Source of the DNA: Glycine soja
Taxonomy: Eukaryota; Streptophyta; Magnoliopsida; Fabales; Fabaceae
Direction of reading: 5' to 3'
Assembly: GCF_004193775.1 (NCBI RefSeq)
Contig: NC_041019.1
Span: forward strand, 9,596,204-9,660,203
Length of the DNA stretch: 64,000 nt
Positions 47,331 to 59,170 of the stretch are shown here, piece by piece. Numbering within the stretch: the first letter of the stretch is position 1; every line of letters begins with the position of its first letter. Made by a program: the position numbers and the translations under genes. Below the pieces are notes generated by a model. It did no database searches, was not told where the DNA came from, and saw nothing but the letters and a program-made list of their open reading frames with translations.

Positions 47331-49290
47331 CACTACTAGAAAAAAGCGTTTTAGCGACGGAAACTAGTGGACGAAACATATTGGTTACAAATAGCAACCA
47401 AATTAGCCACTAATTACAAAAATTATCATTTGCACAATTTGGCGACCACCTTTGCAACCAACATACTCAGTGGCAACACAAGAAGTGACTAATTTGATCG
47501 TCGAACCGATGGGTCATTGATCCCAATTTGGTTATTGATCCAGTCGAGATAGTGAATCAATGGTCTAACCGATGGGTCAATAATGGACCGGTTTGATCCG
47601 ATATATATTAAAAATTTAAAATTATATATGTATCTATTATATATAAGTATATGACTAACATTATTTGATTAACAAAATCAATATAATTCTTAAAAAAATT
47701 GTTAGAAATTCAACATGACATAAAAGTGACAAAACAGACCATGCAAAGAGCATTTCAACAATTAAAACTTCAACCAACTTAATACTTTGTCAACCAAAGT
47801 CCTCAGATATTGTAAAAATAATTGAAAAATAAAAAAACTAAAAAAAATGAAGAACCAAAACCTTAGCTATTTCTTGCTTAATTTTTCCGAGACAGAATAT
47901 AATGTCATGGCCTCACAGGCACACAACACACAAGTATTATTCACAGCTTTTTAATAGCCAAAAATAAATAAATGAAACCCATCCAGCCTCTCAATTCCTT
48001 TCCTAGTAAATTTAAGGAGCACATTACATAAAATTCTTTTCCACTTTAAATCAAATACTTGGCATGCAAGCAAGATTGCGCAAAAGGAAACAACACTTCA
48101 TACACAGATCTATTTAATTTTCCTTGAAATCCATTTTTTTTAAAAATAAATTATATAGGCCATCATAGGGAACTCAGCCATCGGAAACAGAACAAAGATC
48201 AAGCTTAAAATGCTCAACTTCTAGAACCATAGCCGTGAATATTCATTCCTCAAGCACATCGAAAAAATATCAATGTGTTTTTGCGATATGTTATGCATTC
48301 ATAGAATCACAACATATATGAATCACATGCATATGCATAAAATATACAAATTCAGAGAACCGCAACCTAACCAATAAGACGCAACAAAATCCAGAATTAT
48401 GAAAAGAAGAATGGGATAGGCACAATGGTTAATGCAAGTAGTACAAGCTGGAGCATGGTTGAAAGATGATAAATCTAAAAGAATACGAAGAAGAGAAGCA
48501 AACCACAAGGAAAGAGAGAAGCGACAAAAGAATCGACCTTTGAGATACAAAACAACATCGTTTTGTAGTGTTGTTTTTTTATAACATGAAAAACCTTGTC
48601 CGAGTTTTAAGTATCGGCCAAGTCGTCGGGTTTACTCAAACCGGTCGGGTTTGACCATATCATCCCGAGCCAGATGTATGATCGGTCCAATAGTCAAATC
48701 AGCTCGGTTATGTCATTGAGTCCCGGTTGGACTGGTCAAGCCGAACCAGGTTTTTCAACTATGACTACAACAACTAATTTTGACTCCGCAACCGATTTAA
48801 ATTAGGTATTAGAGACTTAGAAATAGCAACTTCATGTGTTTCAGTCGCCGTTTGCCAACATTTTTTTATTCCTTAGCAACCGAATTTGTTTTGGTCGTTG
48901 TTTTGCTCATTTTGAATCTTGAGATAACCACCAATAAGGGAATCCGTTCCAAGGATAATATGGAGTTTATACCAATTTAGCGACCGATTAATTTTTTTTC
49001 GCTATTTTAATATTATGATTTCCAATTTCCCATAATTACTACTATTTAATTATTTAATATATATTTTTATATATCACTTTACATATAGTCATGTTAATAG
49101 TGGATAAACACTATTTATATTATTAAAATTATAAATAATAATAGATTTGTTTTTGGTTACAAAATAAACCTACAAATATAAAAGAAAATCCATATATTAC
49201 AAGTAATTAAAAGGATAAGAATATAACATTAAAAATACAGTGTTCCATTAAAAAGAATAAAAATAAGTTAGAAATACAATATGATCCAAA
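47331..49290 (+). mobile_element. CACTA-like element end and nested repeat DNA
   Basis: CACTACTAGAAAAAAGCG at 47331-47348 is a CACTA-type terminus followed by subterminal gcgacggaaact and agcaaccaaattagccac motifs. Similar rcaaccgattt motifs resume at 48780-49010. Between them (about 47500-48770) is other repeat DNA with gaaccgatggg-type text, possibly nested: ACTAATTT occurs at both borders. No transposase coding and no confirmed right end. Confidence 0.45.
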
Positions 49291-49295
49291 TGCTA

Positions 49296-50115
49296 CATCG
49301 ATAATTGATTATGTCTCAATAAAACCCAAGTGTAACATTGGTGATTGATTATGGCTCAATAAGATCCAACAGTAACAATTATGATTGATTAAGGCCTAAT
49401 AAGGTCCAAGTGTAATACTTATGATTTACCAAGGCACAATAAGGCTTAAGTGTAACACTTGTTATTGTCCAAGGCCTAATAAGGTCCAAGAACAACACTG
49501 ATTATTGATCAAGTCTCAATAAGACTTAAGTATAACACTTATGATTAATCAAGATCCAATAAGGTCCAAGAGCAACATTAATGATTGATCAAAACCCAAT
49601 AAGGTCTAAGTGTAACACTTATGATTGACCAAGGTCTAATAATGCTCAAGAGCAACACTGGAGATTGATTATGGACCAATGTGGCCCAAATGTAACACTC
49701 ATGATTGGTTATTATCCAATAAAGCTCAATAAGGCCTAAGTGTAATACTTATGATTGACCAAGTCAAAACAAGATCCAAGAGCAACACTAATGATTGATT
49801 ATGGTTCAATAAATTTCAAGTGTAACACTTATGATTTACAAGGCCCAATAGCAACTCTAATGATTGATCAAGACCCAATAATGCTAGAGTGTAACACTTA
49901 TGATTGAGCATGGCCCAATAAGGTCCTAAGTGCAACACTTATGATTAACCAATGTCTAATAAAGGTTTAAGAGCAACATTGGTGATTGATTATGGATTAA
50001 TAAGACCTAAGTGTAACACTTATGATTGACCAAGGCCTAAAGGTCCAACTACAACACTAATGATTGATTATGATCCCATAAGACTCAAGTGTAACACTTA
50101 TGATTTATAAGACCC
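49296..50115. repeat. 40-bp minisatellite, about 20 copies
   Basis: Period 40 bp, consensus near aagtgtaacacttatgattg followed by accaaggcctaataaggtcc. Copies alternate between an aagtgtaacactt form and an aagagcaacactaatg form, giving an 80-bp higher-order unit. The first form contains the short palindrome AAGTGT-A-ACACTT. It lies in unit B only. Confidence 0.9.
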
Positions 50116-51660
50116 TTGCAATTATCAATGAATAAAATGATTAGATTAATAGAAACAAAAAGATTATGTGAATATTTTTTTTTTTTCAAAATAAAAATAT
50201 TATATAAAATACAGCATAAGGGGATTTTTTTTCTATATATATATATATCTATATAAATTTATTAGAATGAAAGTTACACTTGAGAATGAATATTTTTTTA
50301 TGAAAACAAGTAGATAAATTATACTAGATTCACGAGGATAATTTTTTAAATATATATATAAATTTATTAAAATGGAAATTATATATAACACATGAGGGTG
50401 AATATTTTTTATGAAAGTAAGTAGATAATCTTACACCTAAGTACAACCGGCTTTCAAGTTTAAAGTTTAAAGTCAACAAACTGATATTTTGAAGATCAGA
50501 ATTTGGCAAAAAAATTTGTGTTGTGTTTGCATTTGGTTCAAATTCATGCTTATTTAATATTTATATCATCTATAGATATAAATATAGTATAACCATTACT
50601 ATTTTTTGTTCCTCTTTGGTACAATTGATATCTTATATTAATGAAGATGTTTTCTTTGTCGATTTTTTAAAATAATCTATTGTTTAGTTTTTTTCATAAT
50701 ATACATAATTGTCGGTATTATCTATGCATACACGATGCCATCTTAATTAAAGTTATAAAGAATGTGATAAATTTTCTGACAACTTTATTCAAATATGTAA
50801 AATTTGATATGACCTAAACATGAAAACATATGAATGTGATTTTTTAGTAAGTTTTCCAAAATATATGATAAGTATCTCAAAATTGATTCATTGTATTTAT
50901 AATATTTATTTCTTTATAAAATACTAATCATATTCCTGGAAATTACGTAGATTTGCACACTACAACAACAATTGAGTGCATTTTGATTCAACATTGAATA
51001 TATTATGGTAAGTGCTTTTAAAAAATGATGTTCTTAGGTTCAATACTCTTGCTTCCAATTCACAAATTCAAATATTATTGATAATATACTTTTTGATATA
51101 AAAATCTAAAGAAGGATAATACCAACTATTATACTGCAAATTTTGCTGATAAATATTTTTAGAAATATATATTTGTGTTGATACTAATCAATCAATATTT
51201 GAATTTCTGATTATATAAAACATTAATTTGCTAATATAATTTGTCATTAGGTACCATTCTACCAAAACATATTCAACCACAATTTTATATGCAATATACT
51301 ATATATCCACAAACTTTTGTCAATTTGAATTATAAGTTTATTTTAAAAAAAATTTGTAAATATTAAAACATCCAACTACAATTATATCATTTTGTTAATT
51401 TATTGTAATAAAAATAGTTATATTTAAGATAAAAAAATTAATCAAACTTCTTTCTTAATATTATAACTTTATCTTTTTAGTTATGTAGTTTACTATCAAT
51501 CTTATTTATGTTAGATACATTCATTTGAAAAATAATCACTAACAATATTTTACTTTTTAAAAAGCCAATCAATAATATATCTTTCTTTTAAATATATAAT
51601 TTTATTTAATTACTCATTTCGCGTAGATAATAGTATTATCCTTGCGTTTACACAGTAAAC
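50116..51660. other. AT-rich DNA upstream of BRD copy B
   Basis: AT-rich with no supportable gene. Similarity to unit A resumes near 51680. Confidence 0.45.
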
Positions 51661-51947
51661 GTACTAGTTGCTTAAAAGGGACAAAATAGAACGAGAATGA
51701 TTAGCATCCGGGCAGCAAGCAAAGCGACACGCAGGACCGTTCGGGCAACGGGCAGCACTAGGCGCCGTTTTCAGAGTTCAGACCCTCGAAAACCCCACTG
51801 GAAGAGAGACGAAGCAAGGGGCAAGAGAGAGAAAGCACAGCGCATTTCTAGAGAGAGAAAGACGAGGACGAAAAAGGTACAAGGAACCGATTCTAGAGAG
51901 AGAAAGCGTGTTGAATTTCTAGAGAGAGAGAGCGGAGGGCGCGCGGG

Positions 51948-54900
51948 ATGGTTCAGATCGCAAGGAGGAGGAAGAAGGGACGGCCGTCGAAGGCGGATCT
52001 GGCGCGCCGCTCAGGCCAGTCTCCGGCCGCCGCATCGCAGCCTGATTCTCGGCGGAGCCTCCGGCGCCGAAGCGTGAGGTACAACATCATCGACTACGAC
52101 GGCGATTACCTCTCCGATGAGGAGGATGAGAGGAGGCGCGAGAAGAAGAAGCTGAAGCTCATGGCGAAGCTGAACCAGGACGGCGAAGAAGAAGAAGAGC
52201 GAGAAGAAGAAGAAGAAATCGAGACGACGCCGAGCCGCACTCGCGCCGAGCCGGTGGAAGAATACGATGACGACGAAAAAGAACAAGAGGAAGAGAACGA
52301 AAACGAACAAGAGGAAGAGAACGAAGAAGACAAAGACAGTGTGGTAATGCATTAGTGTGTATATGGTTTTAAATTGCGGGTGCGGTTTCGTCGCGATCTT
52401 TGATGCCATTAGAAATTGCGGCCACAATCACAGTTGCAATGAGTGTCACTGAGATTCTTCTTTGGTGTAATAAAACTTGTCTCTATTTTCTCTCCCTAGA
52501 TTTCTCTTTCCGTGTCGGGATCTAGAGAGAGATTAACTAACAGTTCAACTGTCAAAAGCTAACATGCACAGAATCTGATCTCTCTATGTACTCTCTCTGA
52601 ATCACCAACACCTCTCTTACACTTCCTCCCTTACTCGAAGTGTGGCCGTTCCGATACTGACACACTTGACACACTCGAGACTTGTTCGTCAATTGTTTGA
52701 CATTTCTTATTAGACATGTGACAAAAATTAGTTTTTGTTGGCTTAAACACTTAAAATGCTGTCACTTTTAAACAACTAATACACTTGAAAATCAAAGTTG
52801 ATTTAAAAGGATGAATATATTATCAATTTAAATATTGTTATATTTATCCATATTTTCTTTAGTTAGAATGTGTTGTGTTGTGTTAGAGTCCGTGCTTCAA
52901 GGCTCTCTCTATGCATATGTATGTATATTTATGCTTATATTCTCTCTCTGTAGCTGTCTCTTTATTGTTTGTGTCTCTATCACAATCTCTATTATATAAA
53001 TATATGTGATGAGTGAAGTGTTTGGCCTTTGGACGCTATTAATTGTGTGTGCGTTTGTTTGTTTGTTTCTAATGATGACAGGTAAAGGGCAGAAAAGAGG
53101 AATCGAAAGGGCTCCACTCTGTTCCTGTTTCAGGTTCGTGTGATTTTAATTGGGGTACTTGTTTTGTGGTTGTGGGTGTGATTTTTTTTCTTTCTATATT
53201 ATATATAGACAATTTGAAAAGAAGAAGTGATGACTGCTGAAAGGGTACTAGTGGTTTTGTTTCTGCATCGTCCTTTTTGTGTTTTCTCGTCAATTTGTTT
53301 TTTTGTTTTTGTTTTTTTTTACTGGTAGGAGCTCCGGTGATTCTTCAATCTGGGATTCCATTGCCTGATAAGAGGACTCTGGAATTGATACTTGACAAGC
53401 TTCAGAAGTATGTTTCGTTTCCTGTTTTAAAGTTCTTCTTTGGGTTTGGTGTTTAACTGTTTATGGCGATGAGTAATTGCATTACGGTGCATGCTTTTGG
53501 GTACTGTTTTGTTTTCTGACTTGGGACTACTGGGGGTATCGATGATGACAGGAAAGACACTTATGGTGTGTTTGCAGACCCTGTTGATCCAGAAGAGGTG
53601 TGTCGAATTATTTTTCCTGTGAGTTGTTAATCTTGCTTTTGGAAGACACCTGAGTTGGAAGTTTAAATTCTGTTTTTGACATGTAGCTTCCTGATTATCA
53701 CGATGTGATCAAGCATCCCATGGACTTTGCCACTGTGAGGAAGAAGTTGGGAAATGAATCTTCTTATACTACCTTAGAACAATTTGAGGTATGCAAACTT
53801 GTCTCAGTTGGTCACATTATTGGAGTAGTTTTGTTTTTTTGTTTGTGATTTCAATTGTTTTGCAATTTGGTACTGGATTTGGTCCTTGGATGTTGATTGT
53901 GCTCTTCTACTGAGATATTACTTGTATGTGTTTGAACTTGATATACTTAGGATGCTCAGACTTGAGAGCTGAGATTCAAATTTAGGCATAGCATACCCTG
54001 CTCTGTCTTTTCTTTAATGGATTCAGCAAGGATGATTGTTGTCAATGATTTATCAGACTATCAGGAAAAAAATGTGGGTTGTTAGCAAGAGTCAGCCACA
54101 TGTAGTTAGTACTTAGCATGTAAAGAAAACATTTGGAATGGTTAATTTCTTGATTGATTTAGCATATTGTCAAGTTTCAACAGGTCTTTTGTTGTATTAC
54201 TTACAGATGGTCATTGCATCATGTTATTAGGAAACTAAGTATGTGCTGCATATTTTAATTTCTTATTGGTTGATGCATCATCCCATGCTTATTGTACTGT
54301 TAAATGAAGTCTGTCAGGATTTTGCTAATACATGCTGAAAATGGCATATGCTACACTGTAACTAAAAAGTATCTACATTAACCTAGAGGATAGAAGAAAT
54401 CTTTTCATTTTGTTTTTTATTGTAACCTGCTTGATTGGCCTTGAATCATGATAGTCTAACACTCTAACTTGGTGTTAATATTACAGTTTAGCTTCATGAA
54501 GTACTATAATTTGTATGGGGAAGAAATTGATTTTTTTAATAATTTGTTTGCCTCTCTGCCTATTGTGGTTTTTCTCTGTACTGACAATTTTTAGATGCTT
54601 TTTAAACAATTGCAATTATGATGACAATATTCAAGAAATTTGAGAATGAACTTGCTTCTCTGCTAATAGATCCCTCTATTACATAAAATTCCAGAATATT
54701 GTTTCCTTTCTATCATCTTAACTGCACATTAATTGTTTTCCTACTTTAGTAAAACTTGGAAGACAATATTTACAAAACACTGACTTGTGAATGAAATTGT
54801 TGAACGCAGAGTGATGTATTTTTAATTTGCTCAAATGCAATGCAGTACAATGCACCGGAGACTATATACCACAAACAGGTATAAAGCTCAATTCTTCCAT

Positions 54901-57037
54901 GTTCCCTTCCCAACGTGAGTCAATAATTTTTTATTGTGCTTACTGTCTGTCCCCTATGTCACAGGCTCGATCAATACAAGAACTTGGACGGAAAAAATTT
55001 GAGAAGTTAAGGATTGGCTTTGAACGCTCTCAGATTGAGCTGAAATCAGAACAAAAAGCAGGATCCAATTATTTGGTTAAGAAGCAACCAAAGAAGCCAC
55101 TTGCATGTGCCTCACAAGAACCTGTTGGCTCTGATTTCTCCTCAGGGGCAACTCTTGCTACTATTGCAGATGTACAGCCAACTTCCCATCTGATGCAAAG
55201 TGGTAGATGTGAGAGGACTGGTAATATTGGTGGTATTTTGGAGGCAAATGCTTTCTGGATTGATGCAAATCAAGAGAAAGCTGAAGATGTTTTGTCAGGT
55301 ATGTCAGTAATGAGAACAAGCTATTATCTTTCTCCCCTGTTACATTTGCCCTCATTATTCCTATAATACTGTTAAAGGAGGATACTTATGTCAAAAGCTA
55401 GTTATTAATTCCATTTTGATTGTGTTGATTTATTGTTTCAGGGAAAGTTCTTCTCTCTAAGTGGGGAAGGAAGTCCTTTGTGCTTGACGAAAGTCGCCGT
55501 GCATCTTATAATATGTCCAATCTACCAATTGCTAGATCAGATTCAATATTTATGACCTTTGAGAGTGGAATGAAGCATCTAGTTACTGTGTGTATCAAAA
55601 GGACTGAATTCTTTTCCTTGTAATGTTGTCTTCCTTCTACTCATATTGTCAAAACAAAACATTACAAATTGTAATTTTTGGATACAGGTTGGACTTCATG
55701 CAGAATATTCCTATGCTAGGAGTGTGGCTCATTTTAGTGCATCTCTAGGTCCTATTGCTTGGAAAATTGCTTCCCACAGGATTCATCAGGCACTGCCAGC
55801 TGGTTGTGAATTTGGTCGTGGTTGGGTTGGAGAGTATGAAGCACTTCCAACCCCAATATTAATGGTTAATAATTGTGTCCAAAAAGAAACTAGTTTGGTT
55901 ATGAAGTTGCATTCCGCTACCGAATTACCAAAGGCTGACCAAAATTGTAAGAATGTGGAATCCAGCATCGAGCATCCTGTTAATAGACAGATGCTTGAAG
56001 GAAAACATCCTTCAATGCCAGATTCCGAAGGAAAGCCTTTCTTTGGTTCTGCTGGAGTAAGGCTCAGTGCTCCTGTCAACATCCTAAATGAGGAGCAGAA
56101 TGCCCAATCCAGGAAATTAGGCAATTCTGAGAGCAAGGGTTCGAAACAAGTGGAGTTGAATTCTTTACCCTCAAGTAATCAGAATAATAAGGGTCTGGTT
56201 GCAAAGTTTACAAGTAATGCTCCTGCAGCTAATTCTCTTGTAGCAGAGTCCAAGCCCAGAGAGATGGCGTCACGGAACATGTTCAAACAGCCAGATACTA
56301 ATGGAGTTGTTAATGGAGAGTTGGCTAATGTAAAAGTCACAAATACAAGTTTGAATAGACAGGTGACTGGTTCTTCACCTGAAAGTACATCAAACCAATC
56401 AAGCAGAGCAGCTCCTTCTGTTGTGCATGGGCAGGGTGCTAGTGACCCAGTTCAGTTGATGAGATTGCTCGCAGAAAGGGCTCATAAGCAACACTTTTCT
56501 TCCAATGATTTGCTTGTTGATACTCCTCCAGTGACACTGTCAGGTCCATCTGGACAGAGAGATGACTCGGGCAATGCTTCAGCAGCAGCTGCCGAGGCAT
56601 GGATGTCTGCTGGGGCAGGAGGGTTTAAACAAGGACCCAGAAATTCTAGTTCCCCCAAAAATCAGATATCTGCAGATTCCTTGTACAACTCAACAAGAGA
56701 GTTCCATCAGCATATTTCAAGAATTCGGGGGGAGTTTCCCCCTGGTGGAATGCCTTTCCAACCATTTCTAGCTGTTGCCGCTCAACCTATTCATACAGGT
56801 GCTGTTTCACTGTTTCCAAACCAGCCTATGGTTCCTCAGTTAGCATCTTTTGACCAATCTAGATTTCAAATTCAGTCCCCTTGGCGAGGTCTTAGTCCTT
56901 GTAGCCTGTCAAGGCAGAGAGAGGAAGCCCTTCCACCTGACTTGAATATTGGTTTTCAATCTCCAGGGTCTCCTGCAAAACAAACTTCTGGTGTCCCTGT
57001 TGACTCACAGCAACCAGACCTAGCTTTGCAGCTATGA
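51948..57037 (+). CDS. Bromodomain protein (BRD1/BRD2/BRD13 type), copy B
   Basis: Nine exons: 51948-52343, 53082-53133, 53329-53407, 53552-53597, 53687-53788, 54810-54878, 54965-55298, 55442-55587 and 55688-57037. All have GT-AG and matching phases, giving 857 aa. Same layout as copy A: basic then Glu-rich N-terminus, bromodomain at about 156-256 with acetyl-lysine Asn at about 239, and a long low-complexity C-terminus ending LALQL. Differences from A include a shorter exon 2 (HSVPVS, no VS repeat), ESSYTT with one extra residue in exon 5, HDVIKHP for LDVIEHP, and a DLNIGF for DLNIDF change next to the EAR-like motif. No lesion seen, so both paralogs may be functional. Unlike copy A, its 5' flank has no 582-bp insertion. 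Confidence 0.93.
52589..52904. mobile_element. 316-bp insertion in intron 1 of BRD copy B
   Basis: Flanked by CTCTCTATG at 52580-52588 and 52905-52913 (10 bp identical if the preceding T is counted). The ends carry a weak inverted similarity (gaatcaccaacac; inverse of gtgcttcaa). Copy A lacks it. The flank is CT-rich, so the target duplication could partly be simple sequence. Confidence 0.55.
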
Positions 57038-57521
57038 TGAGGCATTGCTGTCATGGTATGGATGTGTCCACTTGAATTGGACTGGTCATGGAATTTGCAG
57101 CTCCTGTCATCGAATGTTGAATTTTGATCTTGAAGGCTTGCATAGTAAATGCGAAAATGCCAAAGTCTACCCGGGTTGATGACTACTTAAATTTGTATGT
57201 ATATCTGAATTGGTGGTATGACATCACTTCTTAATTATGCTATTATTTTGTACACGAGATTTGCATGTTACTAATGGAAAGCGATTGCTTTTGTCCTTTT
57301 CCTTATTTTGTACATCAGTTCTTAACTCTATTTTGTACATAAGTTCCAGGCCTATAAAGCAAAGACTTGTTCTCCTTTGATAAGGTATTCTTTGAAAGTT
57401 TAGCAAATTGTATTATTGAGCCATATCTATTTTCCATCTGGCACCCATAAAGTATTTCTTGTCTTTGAAGCACTAGTTGATTATCTTTTCTGCCACTCTT
57501 AATCACCTGTACACAAACCAG

Positions 57522-58298
57522 TGTTGTCAAATGGCGGTTATGGCAGCGCCATGGCAGTATGGTGTGCGGGTTTCAAATGGAGGTGCCATGGCGGCTGCCA
57601 TAGGCTTAACGGTAGTGACAGAATGGCGGTTATGGCGGAAGAAGCTTTTTTTTTAAAAAAAAATTTCCCAAAATTACAGATTGGATCGTCTTGGGCTGAC
57701 CCGACCCAACCCTAAACCCGATTTTCGAATCAAAATGGGATGAACAGCACGCAGCACACGAACTCCCGAACTCCAGAGCGAGCACCACGTGAACTCCAGC
57801 GCGAGCACGAGCATGAGCAGCACCCACCAACATGAGTTCTCTCACGGTCTCACCCGAAGTCAACGATGGCATCATGCACGCGAGCAATGGACAGCGACGG
57901 TGACGGCGGCGGCAGCAATGGCTACGGACTGCGTGATGGCAACACCCTGTTTTTTTGTTCTGTTTTTTTTTTGTTTGACACTTTTTTTTAATTTTTGGTT
58001 CTGTTTTTTTTTTTTTTTCTGTTTGACACTCTTTTTTAATTTTTGGTTTTGCTTTTTTTTTTCTTTTTTTCTGTTCAGTCCTCTTCTACTAATTACAATG
58101 GCTGAACCATCATCTAATGCTGTAACCTTTACTTTGTACTTTGCATTATGTTTTTTATCCTTTTGTTATTTTGAACTATTGAATGAGTTTATTTGGTGTT
58201 GGTTATTGTGTGAACTCATAAAACTTTTTTAGTTTATTTAAATGCAATCCATTGTTTTTTAATTTTTTATTTATATTTATTTTTTATTTTTTGTTTTG

Positions 58299-58376
<78 letters not shown>

Positions 58377-58464
58377 CTGTCATGACGTTACGCCATCTGT
58401 CATATTTTTGTGGTGAGTTTTTGACTTTCCGTCATAAACCGCTATCCGCCATTAACAACATTGT
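57522..58464. mobile_element. hAT-like non-autonomous element
   Basis: The left end CAGTGTTGTCAAATGGCGG and the right end, which inverted reads CAATGTTGTTAATGGCGG, form imperfect TIRs of the hAT type. Unit A lacks the insert. Inside are a GC-rich segment (57700-57950), T-rich runs and a TA tract of about 70 bp at 58302-58372. A clean 8-bp target duplication was not found. No transposase. Confidence 0.65.
58302..58372. repeat. (TA)n microsatellite
   Basis: About 35 TA units inside the hAT-like element. Confidence 0.95.
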
Positions 58465-58735
58465 ACATGTATGAATGGAAAGAGAAAAATGTCCATTTCT
58501 CTTTTCCCCTTTCCCCAAAGGATAGGCTTAGACACGCAGAAGCGCTTACATGAAACCAAACAGCAGATGGTGGTTCCAAGGCTTTAAGGCACTTGATGGC
58601 AGTTACCAACAACGAAAATTGGATACTCTTTGAACATACAAAATTGGTTCTGCTTTGCAGCTTTCTGTTGGATTTAGATCCTTTTTCGTTGTGTTCCTTC
58701 CGATCTGTCAAAAACATCACCATTACTAATGTTCA

Positions 58736-58927
58736 TTGAATCCTGAAGATTCAGAGAAGCAACAGAAGATGCTTAAGGATGACAAAATCATGAAAGTTTC
58801 TAGCTCCAATGTAAAGAAGAATTTGCTTGTTGATTTCCTTTGTTTGTTGCTTGCCCTCTGGTTGATTACTATAAGCCACATTTGCAAAACAATGTGGCTC
58901 ATTGAACTAGTTGGAAATGCAAAATAA
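58736..58927 (+). other. Conserved open frame with a membrane-like segment, copy B
   Basis: Paralog of 41674-41997. NPEDSEKQQKMLKDDKIMK is followed by the hydrophobic LLVDFLCLLLALWLITISHI. The part upstream of it is out of frame compared with copy A. Not recognised. Confidence 0.25.
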
Positions 58928-59170
58928 TGGTCGACAATGGAGCAATTGAAATTTTAAGCCACTAATTAGTTGCCAACAAAACATGTCAAACTGGTGAGGT
59001 TGCATGAAGTCTAGAATTGAGGCAACTCTTAGAAGCTTGATGATCCAAATTCTGAGGGTGAGGACCACAAGATCTATGAATTTATCTGATGCTCCGTTAG
59101 AAAAGTTCAAACGTTATGTTATGACATTCTCTGGAATTTGTAATTCGGTAGCACGTGATGCTATTTCCTA

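Larger units (their letters stand above)
57038..59170. other. 3' flank of BRD copy B
   Basis: Aligns with 40756-42150 except for a deletion of about 240 bp near 57175 and a hAT-like insertion (57522-58464). Unit B similarity to unit A ends near 59165. Confidence 0.6.

Noticed and set aside
49296..50115. CRISPR-like array
   Set aside because: Units are contiguous 40-bp tandem repeats without unique spacers, and the genome is a plant.
57789..58232. 147-codon open frame
   Set aside because: Runs through T-rich simple sequence inside a transposable element; composition is an artefact of poly-T.
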